From the NCBI GenBank assembly GCA_015227615.1, contig JAALGZ010000055.1, forward strand, positions 1 through 64,000: a stretch of DNA of 64,000 nucleotides, read 5' to 3'. Below the pieces are notes generated by a model. That model was not told where the DNA came from. It was given only the letters and a program-made list of their open reading frames with translations, and ran no database searches. The DNA is from Labyrinthula sp. Ha (Eukaryota; Sar; Bigyra; Labyrinthulida; Labyrinthulaceae). How positions within the stretch are numbered: the stretch's first letter is position 1; every line of letters begins with the position of its first letter. Of the stretch, positions 1-11,800 are shown piece by piece. A program made the translations under genes and the position numbers.

Positions 1-2620
1 ACATGGTTGGACCTTCAAGTAAGAATAATAGATACAGCTATGGCAAGAAAATGATATCCATGAAGCTTTCAAACAAGCGGAAAGGATAGTAGGAGAAAAG
101 CAGAAACCTCAACGCACCATTACCATGGAAGATGGAAAATACCTAAACGATAAAAAACGAATAATAGTATTCCGTGAATATCTTGAACTCACTCAAAGAA
201 GCAGAGAAGGAAACATCATAGATACTGAATTGGATATTCCTGAAGCAAAAGCTGAAGATATCGATATATCTCCTCCGACTCTAGAAGAACTTGAAGGCAC
301 GGCGAAAACACTAAAAAACTATAAAGTGCCTGGGCCCGATGGAATCACAAACGAAGTCCTAAAGAATAATAAAAAGGTATTGAAATACTTGCAGCAACTT
401 GCAGAAGAACTATTTTTAGATCCAAGTGGCCTGAACAAAGATGAGCTTAAATCTCTCTTTCTACTGGGAACATCATCTTCCTATACAAAAAAGGAAGCCA
501 TCAACTTCCTTCCAACTATAGGCCAATATCCTTGCTTAACACTTCTTACAAACTAATCACTAAAATAATAAACAATAGACTAAAGAATATCCTGGAAAGA
601 ACAGTAGGAAACTACCAGTCTGGATTTAGAGAGAATACGGGAACTAGACAAAAATTCAACTCCTCTTGAACCGCTGTAAACTCAGCCAAATAGACAACTC
701 GAAGATACTATGTCTCTTTATAGATTTCAAAAAAGCTTTTGACTCTTGTAAACATCCTTTCCTTGAGCTTAGCTTAAATGAGAGAAAAGTTCCTGCTAAC
801 TTTATCAATATAATCCTTTACCTATATAAATATGCTGCAGTCCAAGTAAAGATAGGAAAACATATAAGCGACAGAGTAGAAATAAACAAAGGCGTGCTAC
901 AAAGTGATTCACTATGTCCCACGTTATTTGTACTTGCTCTGGACTCTCTGCTTCGAAGGATAATAAAGAAAATAAACTTGAACTTTCCAGAAGCAGAATT
1001 CTCCTTTCAAAACATTCTTGGATTTGCCGACGACCTTTGTATCTTGAGCAGAGATAGCAACATCTTGAAACACTTCATTCAATATACAGAAGAGCTCTCA
1101 CAACTGTCTGGCCTAAAGATAAATACACAGAAAACTCAACTCATGGGAATAGTCAGGAGAAGGAAGCTCAAAGATAAGCTTTCAGACACTGCAATTCAAC
1201 AACTGGTCAATAAACACACCTGCACTTCTTGTTGCAGAAACTTCTCCTCAAAAGATGCCCTTGTAGGACATAAAGCACAGTGTCTTGGACCGGCAACCGC
1301 GTTAGTTCGAAGTAGAAAGGGCACTACAGCAGTTGCTGCAGCTGAACTAAACTTCCTCTATAACAACATCCCAATAGAAGAAGAGCTAGAAACCAACCTT
1401 GAAACCATCAAAGAAGTAAAAACCTTTAAATACCTTGGAGTGGATATAACAGCTGAAACCCACGTTAACCCATCCGCTAGAATTCGCTCTGCACAAGAAA
1501 CTCTTCGGAAACTGCAACCGATACTGAGAAGCAATATGCTGACTGCCAGAAGGAAAAAGAACATAGTGAAAGCGCTCGTGGTCTCAAAAATCCAATATGG
1601 CAGCGAGTTCTGGAACCTGGAAAACAAAGATACATACAAAGCCCTGAAAAAACTTTCTAGAGATATAAAACGCGCCCTCCTCGAACCTAATCAAGCACGA
1701 CCACTCGAACACACGAAGAAAGCTAACATCCTCAAAGCTGGCGATATAAACATCTTAAAAATATTAAAAGAAAAACAAAAGAGCTCGCTGAAAACATGTG
1801 CAACGGCAGAAATGAATATAGAACTGGCGGAAACCTCAAGGAAACTCGAAACATATCTTTTTCCACAAACTGCTACTCCAACTGAAAAGTTGAACGTACC
1901 ACTGGAGCATATAAGAGAAGAACTAGAACACCATGAACCACGCTCTCCCCTCCACCCGCCACCACCCGGGGAGAACATGCTAGCCACACCACAAACGACA
2001 CCACAAACGACACCACAAACGACACCACAAACAACACCTTAGCTAATCACTCGATAAAATTCCCATGTGCATTTAAGGTAACTTCGACCCTCGGTTGCTT
2101 CTTGGATGGATAACTGGAGCATACTTATCTGGATCTCTTCATAAACCATGATTATCTTGTAAAACAGAACGATGAGCGACTCTAAGAGTAAAAAACTGGT
2201 GCAGGACATCTCGATATGATCAATAAAAGAACTTGAAATAATTTTTTTGATATCAGGAACACTGGATATGACGCACGACAATATCTCAATCTCTTTCATG
2301 ATTTCTTGCGTGATTTGTTAATTTCGATTTGGATTATCCACAAATTTTGGGAAATCACGATTTTGGGAAATCACTATTTTGGGAGATCAAATGCGATAAA
2401 TGAGTACAATGGGAAAACTATCGCGATCATACCAATAATGTCCCGAAATCCCGATATCCAGTCTAGTCTAGTGACAGTAGGAGCACGAGACGGGAAGCTT
2501 CCCTAGTGAGCGGCGGACCGGCATCGGACCCTAAGATAAACGCATAGGCGGATTTACAGATGTAGTACCTTACTCCCATCCTAACTATTAACTATTATTA
2601 ACTATTAAGTACTTTATTCT
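1..2620 (+). mobile_element. Decayed LINE (non-LTR retrotransposon), reverse transcriptase part
   Basis: A LINE that runs in from the left edge, so its 5' part (any endonuclease) is not in the window. Reverse transcriptase motifs appear in order: YKVPGPDGITNEVLK (fingers, near 320-360), YQSGFRENTG (near 615-645), LFIDFKKAFDS (near 717-750), KGVLQSDSLCPTLF (near 890-930) and the catalytic box FADD with F instead of Y (near 1023-1034). A Cys-x2-Cys-x12-His-x4-Cys zinc motif (near 1219-1282) follows, then a thumb-like region with VSKIQYGSEFW. The frame is broken between about 490 and 670: the fingers segment (125-556) and the catalytic segment (666-2042) lie in different frames, so the copy is dead as read. 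The reading frame ends in a TPQT repeat. An AT-rich tail with TTAACTA-like repeats near 2580-2610 may mark the 3' end. The clade is not resolved. Confidence 0.8.
1986..2038 (+). repeat. 12-bp minisatellite inside the LINE frame
   Basis: The unit acaccacaaacg is repeated about four times just before the TAG stop at 2040-2042. It encodes a (TPQT)n tail. It is in frame with the reverse transcriptase ORF, so it lengthens the C terminus rather than lying in the untranslated tail. Confidence 0.85.
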
Positions 2621-5437
2621 ATTCTAAGTTTTTACTAAATTAAATTTAAGAATAATTAACTTTTCTTAAATGTTTTTATCCAGTGTTCATTAGAATTCAA
2701 ACATTTGAGTCTTCTGAGTCTCTATATTCTTCATTAACTCTCTTTTATTTCCGACTAAGTCTTTGTTTGATTGAATCTCTGTAAGTTCGTGATGTGGTAC
2801 AACTTCTATTTCTTTAACCGAAGTTTTTTTACATTGCTGGATACTTAATAATCTTCGGTTTTCTGGATTTTAGTTCAACGCAAAATCTTTTGTTTTGATT
2901 TTTTATTTATAATCCATGACCTGATTAGTTTAGGCGCTTCAATTGAGAAATAAAATTTTCAAGTAGAAGATCAAACTTAGTGCTTAAGTTTAAAAAGTAG
3001 AGGTTGAGAAAGCTTAACTTCTATTACACGTTAATAATATTATTTCAATTACACCATAGAAGTTGTATATCTGTTCGAATAATAATCAGAGGACGGGGGC
3101 ATTTTCCACCTAGCACCATTTGCTACAGAATTCTATAATACAAGGGTTATTGATACAGGATCTGGTCCTATAAAGGTTCAGCTGTCATTGTCGAGGCATT
3201 CAATCATTGCCTTACATCTTCGGCTCCTTATTTTTATTTTTTAGCCTCCTTTCATATATTTTTCCTGCGATTCGTTTCTCGGCAAATTTTAAATATATGG
3301 CCAAAATGTCAGAATTCGAATTATAGGACAAGAGTTTATAAATCTATCCTTTATAAAACCAATTCAAGAAAGCAAAAAAGATAGAGGCAATGTCAGTGTA
3401 CGCCTATAAACGCAGATGGTCTTCCAATAAATAAGAAATGATGGCACAAGTGGACTTATTTTTGAATATCTTTTGGAAATGAGGGGTGCTGCAGCAGTTA
3501 AAGCCAGTTCATGCGATTTGACACATATGGGGTAATGCATACTTTACCTTGTAAAAGATTTGAAAAAAATCAAGTTTGATATGAATATTAAGAAGTTAAG
3601 GTATAATTTTTAGCTTTTTATACTTATCTAGCAGATTGTATATTTAGAGTAAAGCCGGATTCTAGAGTACCAGAATCACAATGCCTTTTCCATATTTTTC
3701 ATAATAAACGAGTTGCAAATGAGGTTAATGAACTAAGAAATATTAGTAAATATAAGCAAAAGCTGACAAAAAGCACAAACTCTTATAAAACAGTTAGCTA
3801 TGCCTGATACAAATAACACAGACATCGATGCTGAGTTTTTTTTTAATTCTAATTTTTCATTATCTTTCTAACTTCTAAACCGTCAAATAGTATAATTTAG
3901 ATAGTAACACACATACTAATATGATACCAAAATGGAACAAATAGTTGAATGTGAAAATAGATGATTAGAAAAAAACAAAGGTTTAAAATTTTCTGAGATA
4001 ATTTAAGCTTTGGAAGAGTTACTTCAAGTGAGATATCTTTTCAGTGACACTCAAAGCTACATATGGTAAAAAAATATGGCGATTAAATTCAAACTAACGC
4101 AACTCGCAAGTTAAATACTATGTTACCTTTTGCAATATATCCAGTAGGGGTGATCATTACTACCGAAAGATCAGATTTCGACACATAATGTCGATAACAA
4201 GAAATGTTATCGTTGTGGTTATAGGATTGAGAAAATTGGTCTTACAAATAGAAAGGATATGATTTCAGATGTTAGATACAGGTAGCTAAGTTTGTCAATT
4301 CCCGTGATGTACCATATTTTATGTATGGAGCACGTTTTGGAATCTTTTCGATTTAATTCTAGAGGATTTAAAGACAAAGTTATTGAGCTTAAAAACAGAT
4401 ACGGCAAGATAGCAGTAAAATATTCTGAAGAAGTAGAATATTTATCTCATTCCCATGAGAAAGAACAGGCTGAGAACGCATCTATCTGGAAAACCTCATA
4501 GAGAAGGAAGAAGTATCTGGTGACCCTACATCCATAAACATTTAATGTTTTCCAATTGAAAAACCCAAGAAATAAAATCCGATAACATTTAGTTAAAGCA
4601 ATATAAGGATTATATTCTAGTAATAGTAGTTCCACGTTAGTAAAACTTACAGAACATCGTGACCTTAATGTATGCAAGCATAATGATGGCACCGTTGAAG
4701 AAATCGGGAATTAAATAGAGATAAGAGCCGGAATATCAAAAGAAGTAGTACTGCTGATGTTCATTGAGATGAACTTGAAGAACAGATGTTGGGTTAGTGT
4801 AACTCTTATGAAAAGTAAATATGTAGCTTTTACCAGAACTGTGAGACTTAAAAAAATATTTACTTCAGGTTGAAAAGAGGAAAACTGAACTATTTCCTGT
4901 GTGTAGCAGCTCCACTTGGACGAGCCTTAATATTTGATATTGACACTAGAACATAGTATTCTTATGGCATAAAATAGAGTATGTGAAGAAAATAACTAGA
5001 TGGTGATACCAGGAGTATCCTCTGCATAAAATATACTCAGGGAGTAGGAAAGCTTTGATATTCAGATTGATGCCATATTTGAGTTTAAGGTAACGATTGA
5101 TGTATTCAACGTAAATAGTGATTCAAGAGGACCAAGCCAAGATATATAATGGTGGTTGCTGATTTTAAGAATTAGCATTAAGCCACGAAACATTCTGAAG
5201 AAGAGCGGAGAAAGACGAAATGCAACGATAAACACATTACGGGTTGCCTTACTGAACAAACAAGAGTGTACTTTAGGGTGTTGATCCACTTTCAGAAGAA
5301 CAATCTCTTGATTTTGAATAGTGAAGAAGGATAAAACATATAACCATAGTGAAAAAGGAAAAACAGTGCAGTCCATTGAATTTTCTCGAACCAATTTGCA
5401 ATAAGCTCATTCAAATAGAGTTTGAAAAAAAATATAA
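2621..5437. other. AT-rich region with no supportable gene
   Basis: Only short chance-length frames (60-110 codons) without family motifs. Around 4190-4500 there is weak protein-like texture: a CYRCGY zinc-knuckle-like spot followed by a lysine/glutamate-rich stretch. This could be a strongly decayed mobile-element remnant, but the signal is too weak to assign. Confidence 0.5.
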
Positions 5438-6410
5438 GAGTACAATAGGAGTATTACCTGTCACATACAAGAGATAAGGTCTATATAAAATAGAACCTTC
5501 AGAGCACTATAGAATCTTTTTGGTATGAACGAAAAGCTATTCACTAGAAAATTTTCCCTTACTGAGCCATAGATATATCTTCTGAATTATGTTGAAGAGT
5601 TCTAACTTTAAAACTTACATCTGACAGGTTTTACTTGCTTCGGACCAACGTTACGGGTATTGAGATATTAGGAAATGAAAATACCTCTTAAGTCTTATGT
5701 TTAATCTTCTCTGTAATAAACCTTACGTCAATGCAGAGTCATTGCTTGTTTACCTTTATATTCTTTTTCTGGACACATACGCAGTCTCTCTAAATTTTCA
5801 ATCTATTATCTATTGAGAATGTGGTGTACTAAGTAGATATAACTGCCAGTGCAACTTAGTGTTGAAGTAGTAAATTTCATATGAGCCTAATATTATTTTA
5901 GGTTATGGTTTCTATAACTTTATATCATTTGAAAGAGATTTTGAGAATAACTTTTCAAGAAGAGAAAACGAGAGAAGTTTCTCGTGTTAATAATTATAAC
6001 GAAAGACAAAAAGTTAACGGTATTGTTATCGGTAATAAACGGTAAGGGTTTCTTTTTCATTTCTTACTGTTTGGTACCGTTTCTACCGATAATAAATTCT
6101 AATTCGAGTTTATAATTAGGTAGCCACAATATTAGCTAGCTGTAAGGATTGAACACAGGAGAAATAGTATAAATACCTTATTGAAAATTTTAAGCAGCTA
6201 GCTACGGCTGAGTTTAATTTAGGAACATTGAATAAGATATATGAAAGCTATAGGATAATAATCAGCCAGATTAAGGTATAAACTTTGAACGATTCAAATT
6301 GTAATGGAAAGTTTTATAAATATGATTAGTTGATGATATTACCGATTCAAGCGAACAATGAATTTATTCGTTCATAAATGCATCCAAACCAAACTCAAAC
6401 TAAAAAAAAT

Positions 6411-6989
6411 ATGACTCAAACAACAGTTCTTCCCCCTTTCCTTGCTAAGTTAAAATCAATTGCAAAGCTGGTCAACGAAGATATAGCAGGGTTTTCGAGT
6501 TGTGGATCTCGTTTTCAAATAAGAGATGAACAATACTTTGTGAAGTATGCTTTAAATATATTCTTTAAAGGAAAATTGGATAGTTTTATTAGACAACTAC
6601 ATATGTATGGCTTTAGAAAATCGAGAGTAAGTTTCTTTATGGATTCGAATAAGAGAAGAGTAAATCAATGGTGTTTTTATCACCCATATTTCCATAGAGA
6701 TAAACCACAACTTATTTACCTAATAAAACGTAAGCCACAAAATATGAAATATATCACCAACAATAATATTAAAAGTGATTCGTGGTCAGAAAATATTGAG
6801 CGCATAAAAAGTGTTCAAGCTTCACTTTCAGCTCTGGACAAAGTTATAGCAAAAGTGATCCCTGTAGTAAAAGCTATTATTGAAGAAAATGAGAAAAATG
6901 AAGAGCATTCTGTAAGTACTTCTTGTGCTTTTGGAACCCAAAGTTGTGAAAATGAAGCATCCATTTTAAGTTTGTTTTCTGAACACTAG
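6411..6989 (+). CDS. Short HSF-type DNA-binding protein, copy 1
   Basis: A 192-residue protein with a heat-shock-factor-type winged-helix DNA-binding domain at about residues 7-110. The HSF landmarks are in order: PPFLAKL (family: FV.KLY), a G.RF.IRD strand, then the recognition helix region with SFIRQLHMYGFRKS (family: SFVRQLNMYGFHK), and YHPYFHRDKPQL (family: F.HP.F.RG...L). No coiled-coil trimerisation domain of usual HSF length follows; the tail is about 80 residues of acidic and polar sequence. It is therefore either a monomeric or partnered regulator, or a divergent HSF-derived family. The ATG at 6411 is chosen because the poly-A tract just upstream differs by one base in copy 2, so an upstream start at 6378 is not conserved in frame. 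No intron is evident. It is convergent with the receptor gene at 7327-8742, with 337 bp between stops. Target genes are unknown. Confidence 0.85.
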   Translation: MTQTTVLPPFLAKLKSIAKLVNEDIAGFSSCGSRFQIRDEQYFVKYALNIFFKGKLDSFIRQLHMYGFRKSRVSFFMDSNKRRVNQWCFYHPYFHRDKPQLIYLIKRKPQNMKYITNNNIKSDSWSENIERIKSVQASLSALDKVIAKVIPVVKAIIEENEKNEEHSVSTSCAFGTQSCENEASILSLFSEH

Positions 6990-7326
6990 AATCTAAGAGT
7001 GGTTTATTGTGTATTTGAGTGTTTTTTTTTAACATATTTTATTAACCCTAATTTGAGTTTCAGTTTAGCTAACTTTTAAGAGAAACGTAAGAATATATTA
7101 AAGGTAGAATTTGAAAGGGTTATCTGCCATGATAATAATTGGATAAAATACTTATACTCAATATATACAAGAACAAAAAACAACAATAAATATATAATTC
7201 CTACAACAAAAACCCAACATATCTATCACTATTACTTTGTTAAACTCCGAAAAATAAGGACTCAGTTATACTCTAGAAAAGATAATTTTGAAGTGTTCAA
7301 TAATTTCAATAGTAAAGAACAGTTTT

Positions 7327-8742
7327 TTACAAACTAAGATGAGAAACATCAAGACCTTGATCTCTTCCAATATATTGTTTATAAATAGTTGTTTTTTTAA
7401 AGTTTGGAAAACTATTGGACCATATTAGAATATAAACTGCGTTTATCGCTTCATCAAAAAGAGATTCATCAATATCATCATTTTCTAGACTCTGTCTTAT
7501 CTTTTTTGCAACAGGATATTCTATATTTATATATACATGATCAAAATTATAACCTTTCTCAGGATCTGCAATCCACCGACTAACAATGTTTTGAGCAACT
7601 TGAAAACTAGAAAAATATCCTAACTTATGAAAACTTTCTTTCCATTTTGTTGCTACGAGATAAAAATTAAGATTTTCAGTACTAAGTTCATAAACTAAAT
7701 ATCCTTTAAATAAACTCAAACCAACTTCAGAATCTAGTATTTCATTTAAAGTGGTAAGATCTTGCTCTTCTTGTTTAAACCAAGGAAATATTACTCTCAA
7801 TGGATAAACAATAACAATAAAGAAACTAAACCCAATTCCATAGTCAAACAAAATTGCTGGAGAGATACTGTAAGTAATATCGGGATTATTTTGAGGGTGC
7901 AACACAATCAAGAATATAGAAACTCCTCCAAAGGCAAATGGAAAACATATTGCAACTTTACATTCACGTAGAAACAAATAAGGATCCGGAAGGTCTTTCG
8001 TTTCTCTATGAACAAATATTACAGCAATCAGAGAAACCAAACCAAAAGTTCCCATAATTAAATTATTATAAAAATAACCTTCTCTTGAAAGATAATTACA
8101 GCTTCGAAATTTTGAGCATAATATTTTAGCGACAAAAGAGAATAAGAATAATTCTAGAATTATAAGACACAAAAATATTAAATTCGAATTTTTTCTTCTT
8201 AGCATTTGTCGAAAAAGAACAAGCTTCTTACTATTATGAATCTGAGTGTCAAATAGAGTTTTGTGATCAGAAGATAAGGAACTTCTTATCGTCTCTCTAC
8301 CTCTAGTTGTTTTTGCGTATCCTTTTAAGTAAGCATAGTACTCTACTGAATCTATTTCAAATTTTTTATAACATAATTTATTGTATTGAAGTTGTAAAAA
8401 CCAAAAACAAACTCGAAACGTTTGAAGTGTGATGGAAAGTGGAACAACGGAACCATATAGCAAAGAATAAGAAAAACAAGTTGTCATATTTCCAACTCCA
8501 ATAGAAACTCTTACACCAGGTGTGGTAAACACAAACACTTCCCATAAAATACTTGTTATTCCTACTTGAAAACAGGATCTTTGAACCAAAGAAGGGTATT
8601 TAGAGTGGTATACAAGCCAGAGACAAAAAGAAACAAAGTTAATAAAAGAAGTTATTATAATAAAAGCTATAGTATATGCATCATAAGAGGAAGAATAGTT
8701 TTTTGGGTAGTAACATAATTCGCCCATAGATGAATTATTCAT
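7327..8742 (-). CDS. 7TM receptor with C-terminal RGS domain, copy 1
   Basis: A 471-residue protein with about seven hydrophobic helices (approximate residues 21-44, 55-75, 90-120, 185-210, 225-245, 265-285, 295-320) followed by a cytoplasmic RGS domain (about 330-460). The RGS landmarks include GLSLFKGYLVYELSTENLNF (family: F..FL..E.S.ENL.F), a W..AD linker and the end helix with LFDEAINAVY. By family knowledge, RGS domains accelerate GTP hydrolysis by G-alpha subunits. 7TM-RGS fusions are known from plants and several protist groups and act at the plasma membrane as G-protein brakes or receptors. The N terminus has a possible glycosylation site (NNSS) and no obvious signal peptide. The ATG at 8742 begins the open frame; the stop is TAA. 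It is convergent with the HSF-type gene. The ligand is unknown. Confidence 0.85.
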   Translation of the reverse strand: MNNSSMGELCYYPKNYSSSYDAYTIAFIIITSFINFVSFCLWLVYHSKYPSLVQRSCFQVGITSILWEVFVFTTPGVRVSIGVGNMTTCFSYSLLYGSVVPLSITLQTFRVCFWFLQLQYNKLCYKKFEIDSVEYYAYLKGYAKTTRGRETIRSSLSSDHKTLFDTQIHNSKKLVLFRQMLRRKNSNLIFLCLIILELFLFSFVAKILCSKFRSCNYLSREGYFYNNLIMGTFGLVSLIAVIFVHRETKDLPDPYLFLRECKVAICFPFAFGGVSIFLIVLHPQNNPDITYSISPAILFDYGIGFSFFIVIVYPLRVIFPWFKQEEQDLTTLNEILDSEVGLSLFKGYLVYELSTENLNFYLVATKWKESFHKLGYFSSFQVAQNIVSRWIADPEKGYNFDHVYINIEYPVAKKIRQSLENDDIDESLFDEAINAVYILIWSNSFPNFKKTTIYKQYIGRDQGLDVSHLSL

Positions 8743-8850
8743 TTATTTTTTACAAGTAAAGTTTGAGCTCATCTTATTAGGTGTTCCCGCTTTTCATAAA
8801 TACAGTAATACCATCCCGTCGAAAATATTACTGAATATTATTACTATGAT

Positions 8851-11800
8851 GTCGAATTACCAGGAGATAGGTTTTTCATCTGGTCTCAATCTATCTACCT
8901 TTTGCGATTATAGTTTGGGTCTTAAAATGCACTTCTGACATAAATATTTATTAAAAACACAATCTCTATTATAACAGAAGACTAAAAGTTTGATAAAGTC
9001 TTAAGAAATATTGATGACATTTCTATTAATCAAGTTGTTCCATGATTAGATTGAACAAACTTGATTCTAACTAAAACGGTAGCTTTGATTGCTCCCGCTT
9101 TTCTAAGTTTAACTTGATTTTTTAGGAATAGGTTCAACAAAGCTTGTTTCTTTACTAGTAGTGTGAATTTATATTTGGGCAAGTAGCGCGATGCCGTAGA
9201 GTCTTCCGCTTAAGTTTTGGCACTCATCTACTATGATATCGTTCTAATACATGAAGCATCTTAAACCAGAGGACTATTCTTCAAGGGACGAAACTGTAAA
9301 TTTAACTTTAAATATAAACATCCAGATGGCTGTCATTTTTTTGAATGAGGTTCATCAATAAATATTGTCTGTGATTATTACTCATAGTCATCAAGTCGTT
9401 CTAACTGCGTACTTGGAAACCATGTACGTTGCAAAAACGTGGAGTCTTACTTCACTTATGAGCAAAAGTTCAGATATGCGTTATTTCTGTGCTCTTGGGT
9501 AAATGCTTGCTTGTTTTCCGAAATCGAAAAGTTTTTTTAGAGAAAATATGGGCCCCGTTACTCCGGTTGAGCAAGAGAGGAATATTATTATTCGTCGAAT
9601 TATAGCTAATATGATTTATAGGGTGTTGACTCTAGCATGATATGATTTCGTTGAATTGTATCTTCCACAGCAGGAGAGGTACACGACAGTTGTTACCATG
9701 TTAATGGTTATATGGTTCTTAAAACTTGAGATATTAACTTTCTCTCTCGAGACAACAGAAATCTCAAAGTTTATCCGTCCCTTTCTTGTATATTGTTCAA
9801 CACATACCGGGACCAAACTCTCGCTCAAGCCTCTCATGGATAAAAAATGTGTCCAAATTTGAGCAAACAGATAGGAAACCTCCCCAAATAACAGAGGAGT
9901 TCATGAGATGCTAGTCTCGTCTCAGTTTACTTTAAAAAATTTTTGCAACTCTCGGAAACATGAATACGAGAACGTCTCAATCTCTATCCCTGTTTCCAAG
10001 GCGTGTCTAACGACCCGAGTATATTGACAAACTACTACATCCAGAAAAACATGTTTAACTAACTCCATGCGAATTAATCATCAGGTATATATAGGCATCG
10101 GTAACAACACTATCGTATCGATATACTATCGATAAGGGGATGTTTCATTCCTTTATCAAAGAAATATTCTTAACATAGTCCTATTGATAAACTATCAATA
10201 TATGGTTAGTGCCAACCACAGAAAACCAATTTTGAGTAATTGCTAGTTTCTCTATAGGCAAGATTTTTATAGATCACATAGAAACAGCCAAAACACTAAC
10301 ACTAAGAAAATGACATGTCTAAGCCAATGACATAGATTTTGGGTTTTAACCTGCAAAATACTTATTACTGGAAAGTTGCACCCAACATATTCCTTCAGTT
10401 CCTGTTAAAGAAGTCCTGTAACTGATGCTCTAACTATGAAACAAAATTTTTCGTTTTGGAAACAGAGCTGCTTCATTGCGAACTAAGAAAAAGAGCCAGA
10501 TTTTTAAATTTTCTCAAAGACAATTCCAGTCGGTACATAATATTGTTTCTAGAGCTCTAAGCTAGACATTATTAAAGCCTGCAATGGAATCTACTGGAGA
10601 GGAAACTAGATAAGAAATGTTAAATATTATTCCTAAAAGACTCATTAGTTAAGAGAGTAAAAAACTTGAATGAAATGATCCCATAAAATTATCTAGCAGC
10701 TTTTTCAAGTTTTTATCTGGTTTTATGCGTTATCTTGGGTTGTCGCCTTTACATATTTTTCTTGTTGGCTTGTGAAACCTTTGTCAGCTTTTTTTCCATT
10801 TAGGCAATGCAAAGATATGACTGCCTGCATATAAAAAAATACAGAGCGTTGGAGCAACCTACTAGGTTTAACATTACTCTTTGTTAGTGTGTAGTTTTGA
10901 TTCATTAATTTTCGTGGAAACATCATCTTCCAATAAATATAGGTATGTAGGCCTAGAGTTATTTTGTTATTCAAATATCGATTGGTTTTCGATAGTTAGC
11001 TTATCAATAAGTCGTTGTCTCGTTGTTTTCTGAAGCAAGATTTCCTCCAATATATTACCGATAAGCTACCGATATATTTACACCGAAGTATAGCACTGTA
11101 TCAACTCACTCGTCTCTTATTATTGCACACAAATATGTTTCTACCGATGTATTATCCTTTTCTTAGTAGGCATATATAATTTCGGGTCTATACATCTTTG
11201 GAATATGTTAATCGGACTGGATGCACCGTGCTAGAAATGCGACAGCTATCGGGCTGAACTATAAAATTAGGGTTCGTTATCGAACCGGGATTTAAGCTGA
11301 GCAACGGTTAATATATAATAAAAGGGCTTACCGGTAGCTCCGCTAAGCAAAATGTCCGATTTCTCTTTGAATCGAGTAAACGATATGTGGGATAACATGA
11401 TAAGTAACACCACATTCCTATATTTTGTGAGGTTAGACACACTCGAAACTTTCTGTTCCTACTCCAAGTTAAAACAAAAAAAGTCTAACCCAAGTTTCGT
11501 TGAGTGAACAAAAAGACAAGTTCATTAGAATTGGTGAAGAAGTTTTTGTTAAAGCTAACCAAGATTTGCTCGTACAAACATCCAATCTGGTTGCTTGCTA
11601 TTTGCTGGAGCGTTTACATGGCTAAGCTAAGTGAGTAATATCCCTATCTGCAAAAGATGTGGTTTTCTTGATCTCCCTTGAGGATAATTTCGGATAAAAT
11701 AAAAAAATAAGAAACTATTAATCCACGATTCTAGAAAAGCTATCAAATCAGGAAATGATTTTGAACCAAGAAAGTATCCAGCTAATGGGGATTAAACATA

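Larger units (their letters stand above)
5438..8850. repeat. Segmental duplication, copy 1 (HSF/7TM-RGS module)
   Basis: This block matches 19392-22800. The left border is sharp: the shared sequence begins at tacaataggagtattacctg, with unrelated sequence before it. From about 5440 to 5690 the match has scattered mismatches, from about 5690 to 7800 it is near-identical, and beyond about 7840 it drops to a clearly diverged but alignable level through the receptor's membrane part and its 5' flank (for example aaatacagta... near 8800 against 22757). The pattern fits an old duplication of a whole module whose left two-thirds was later homogenised. Confidence 0.9.

Noticed and set aside
6378-6410. 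Upstream start for the HSF-type protein
   Set aside because: The poly-A tract between it and the ATG at 6411 differs by one base in copy 2, so the extension is not conserved in frame.
11268-11290. tRNA T-arm (ggttcgttatcgaacc)
   Set aside because: It is a perfect short hairpin with a 4-base loop and has no other tRNA elements around it.
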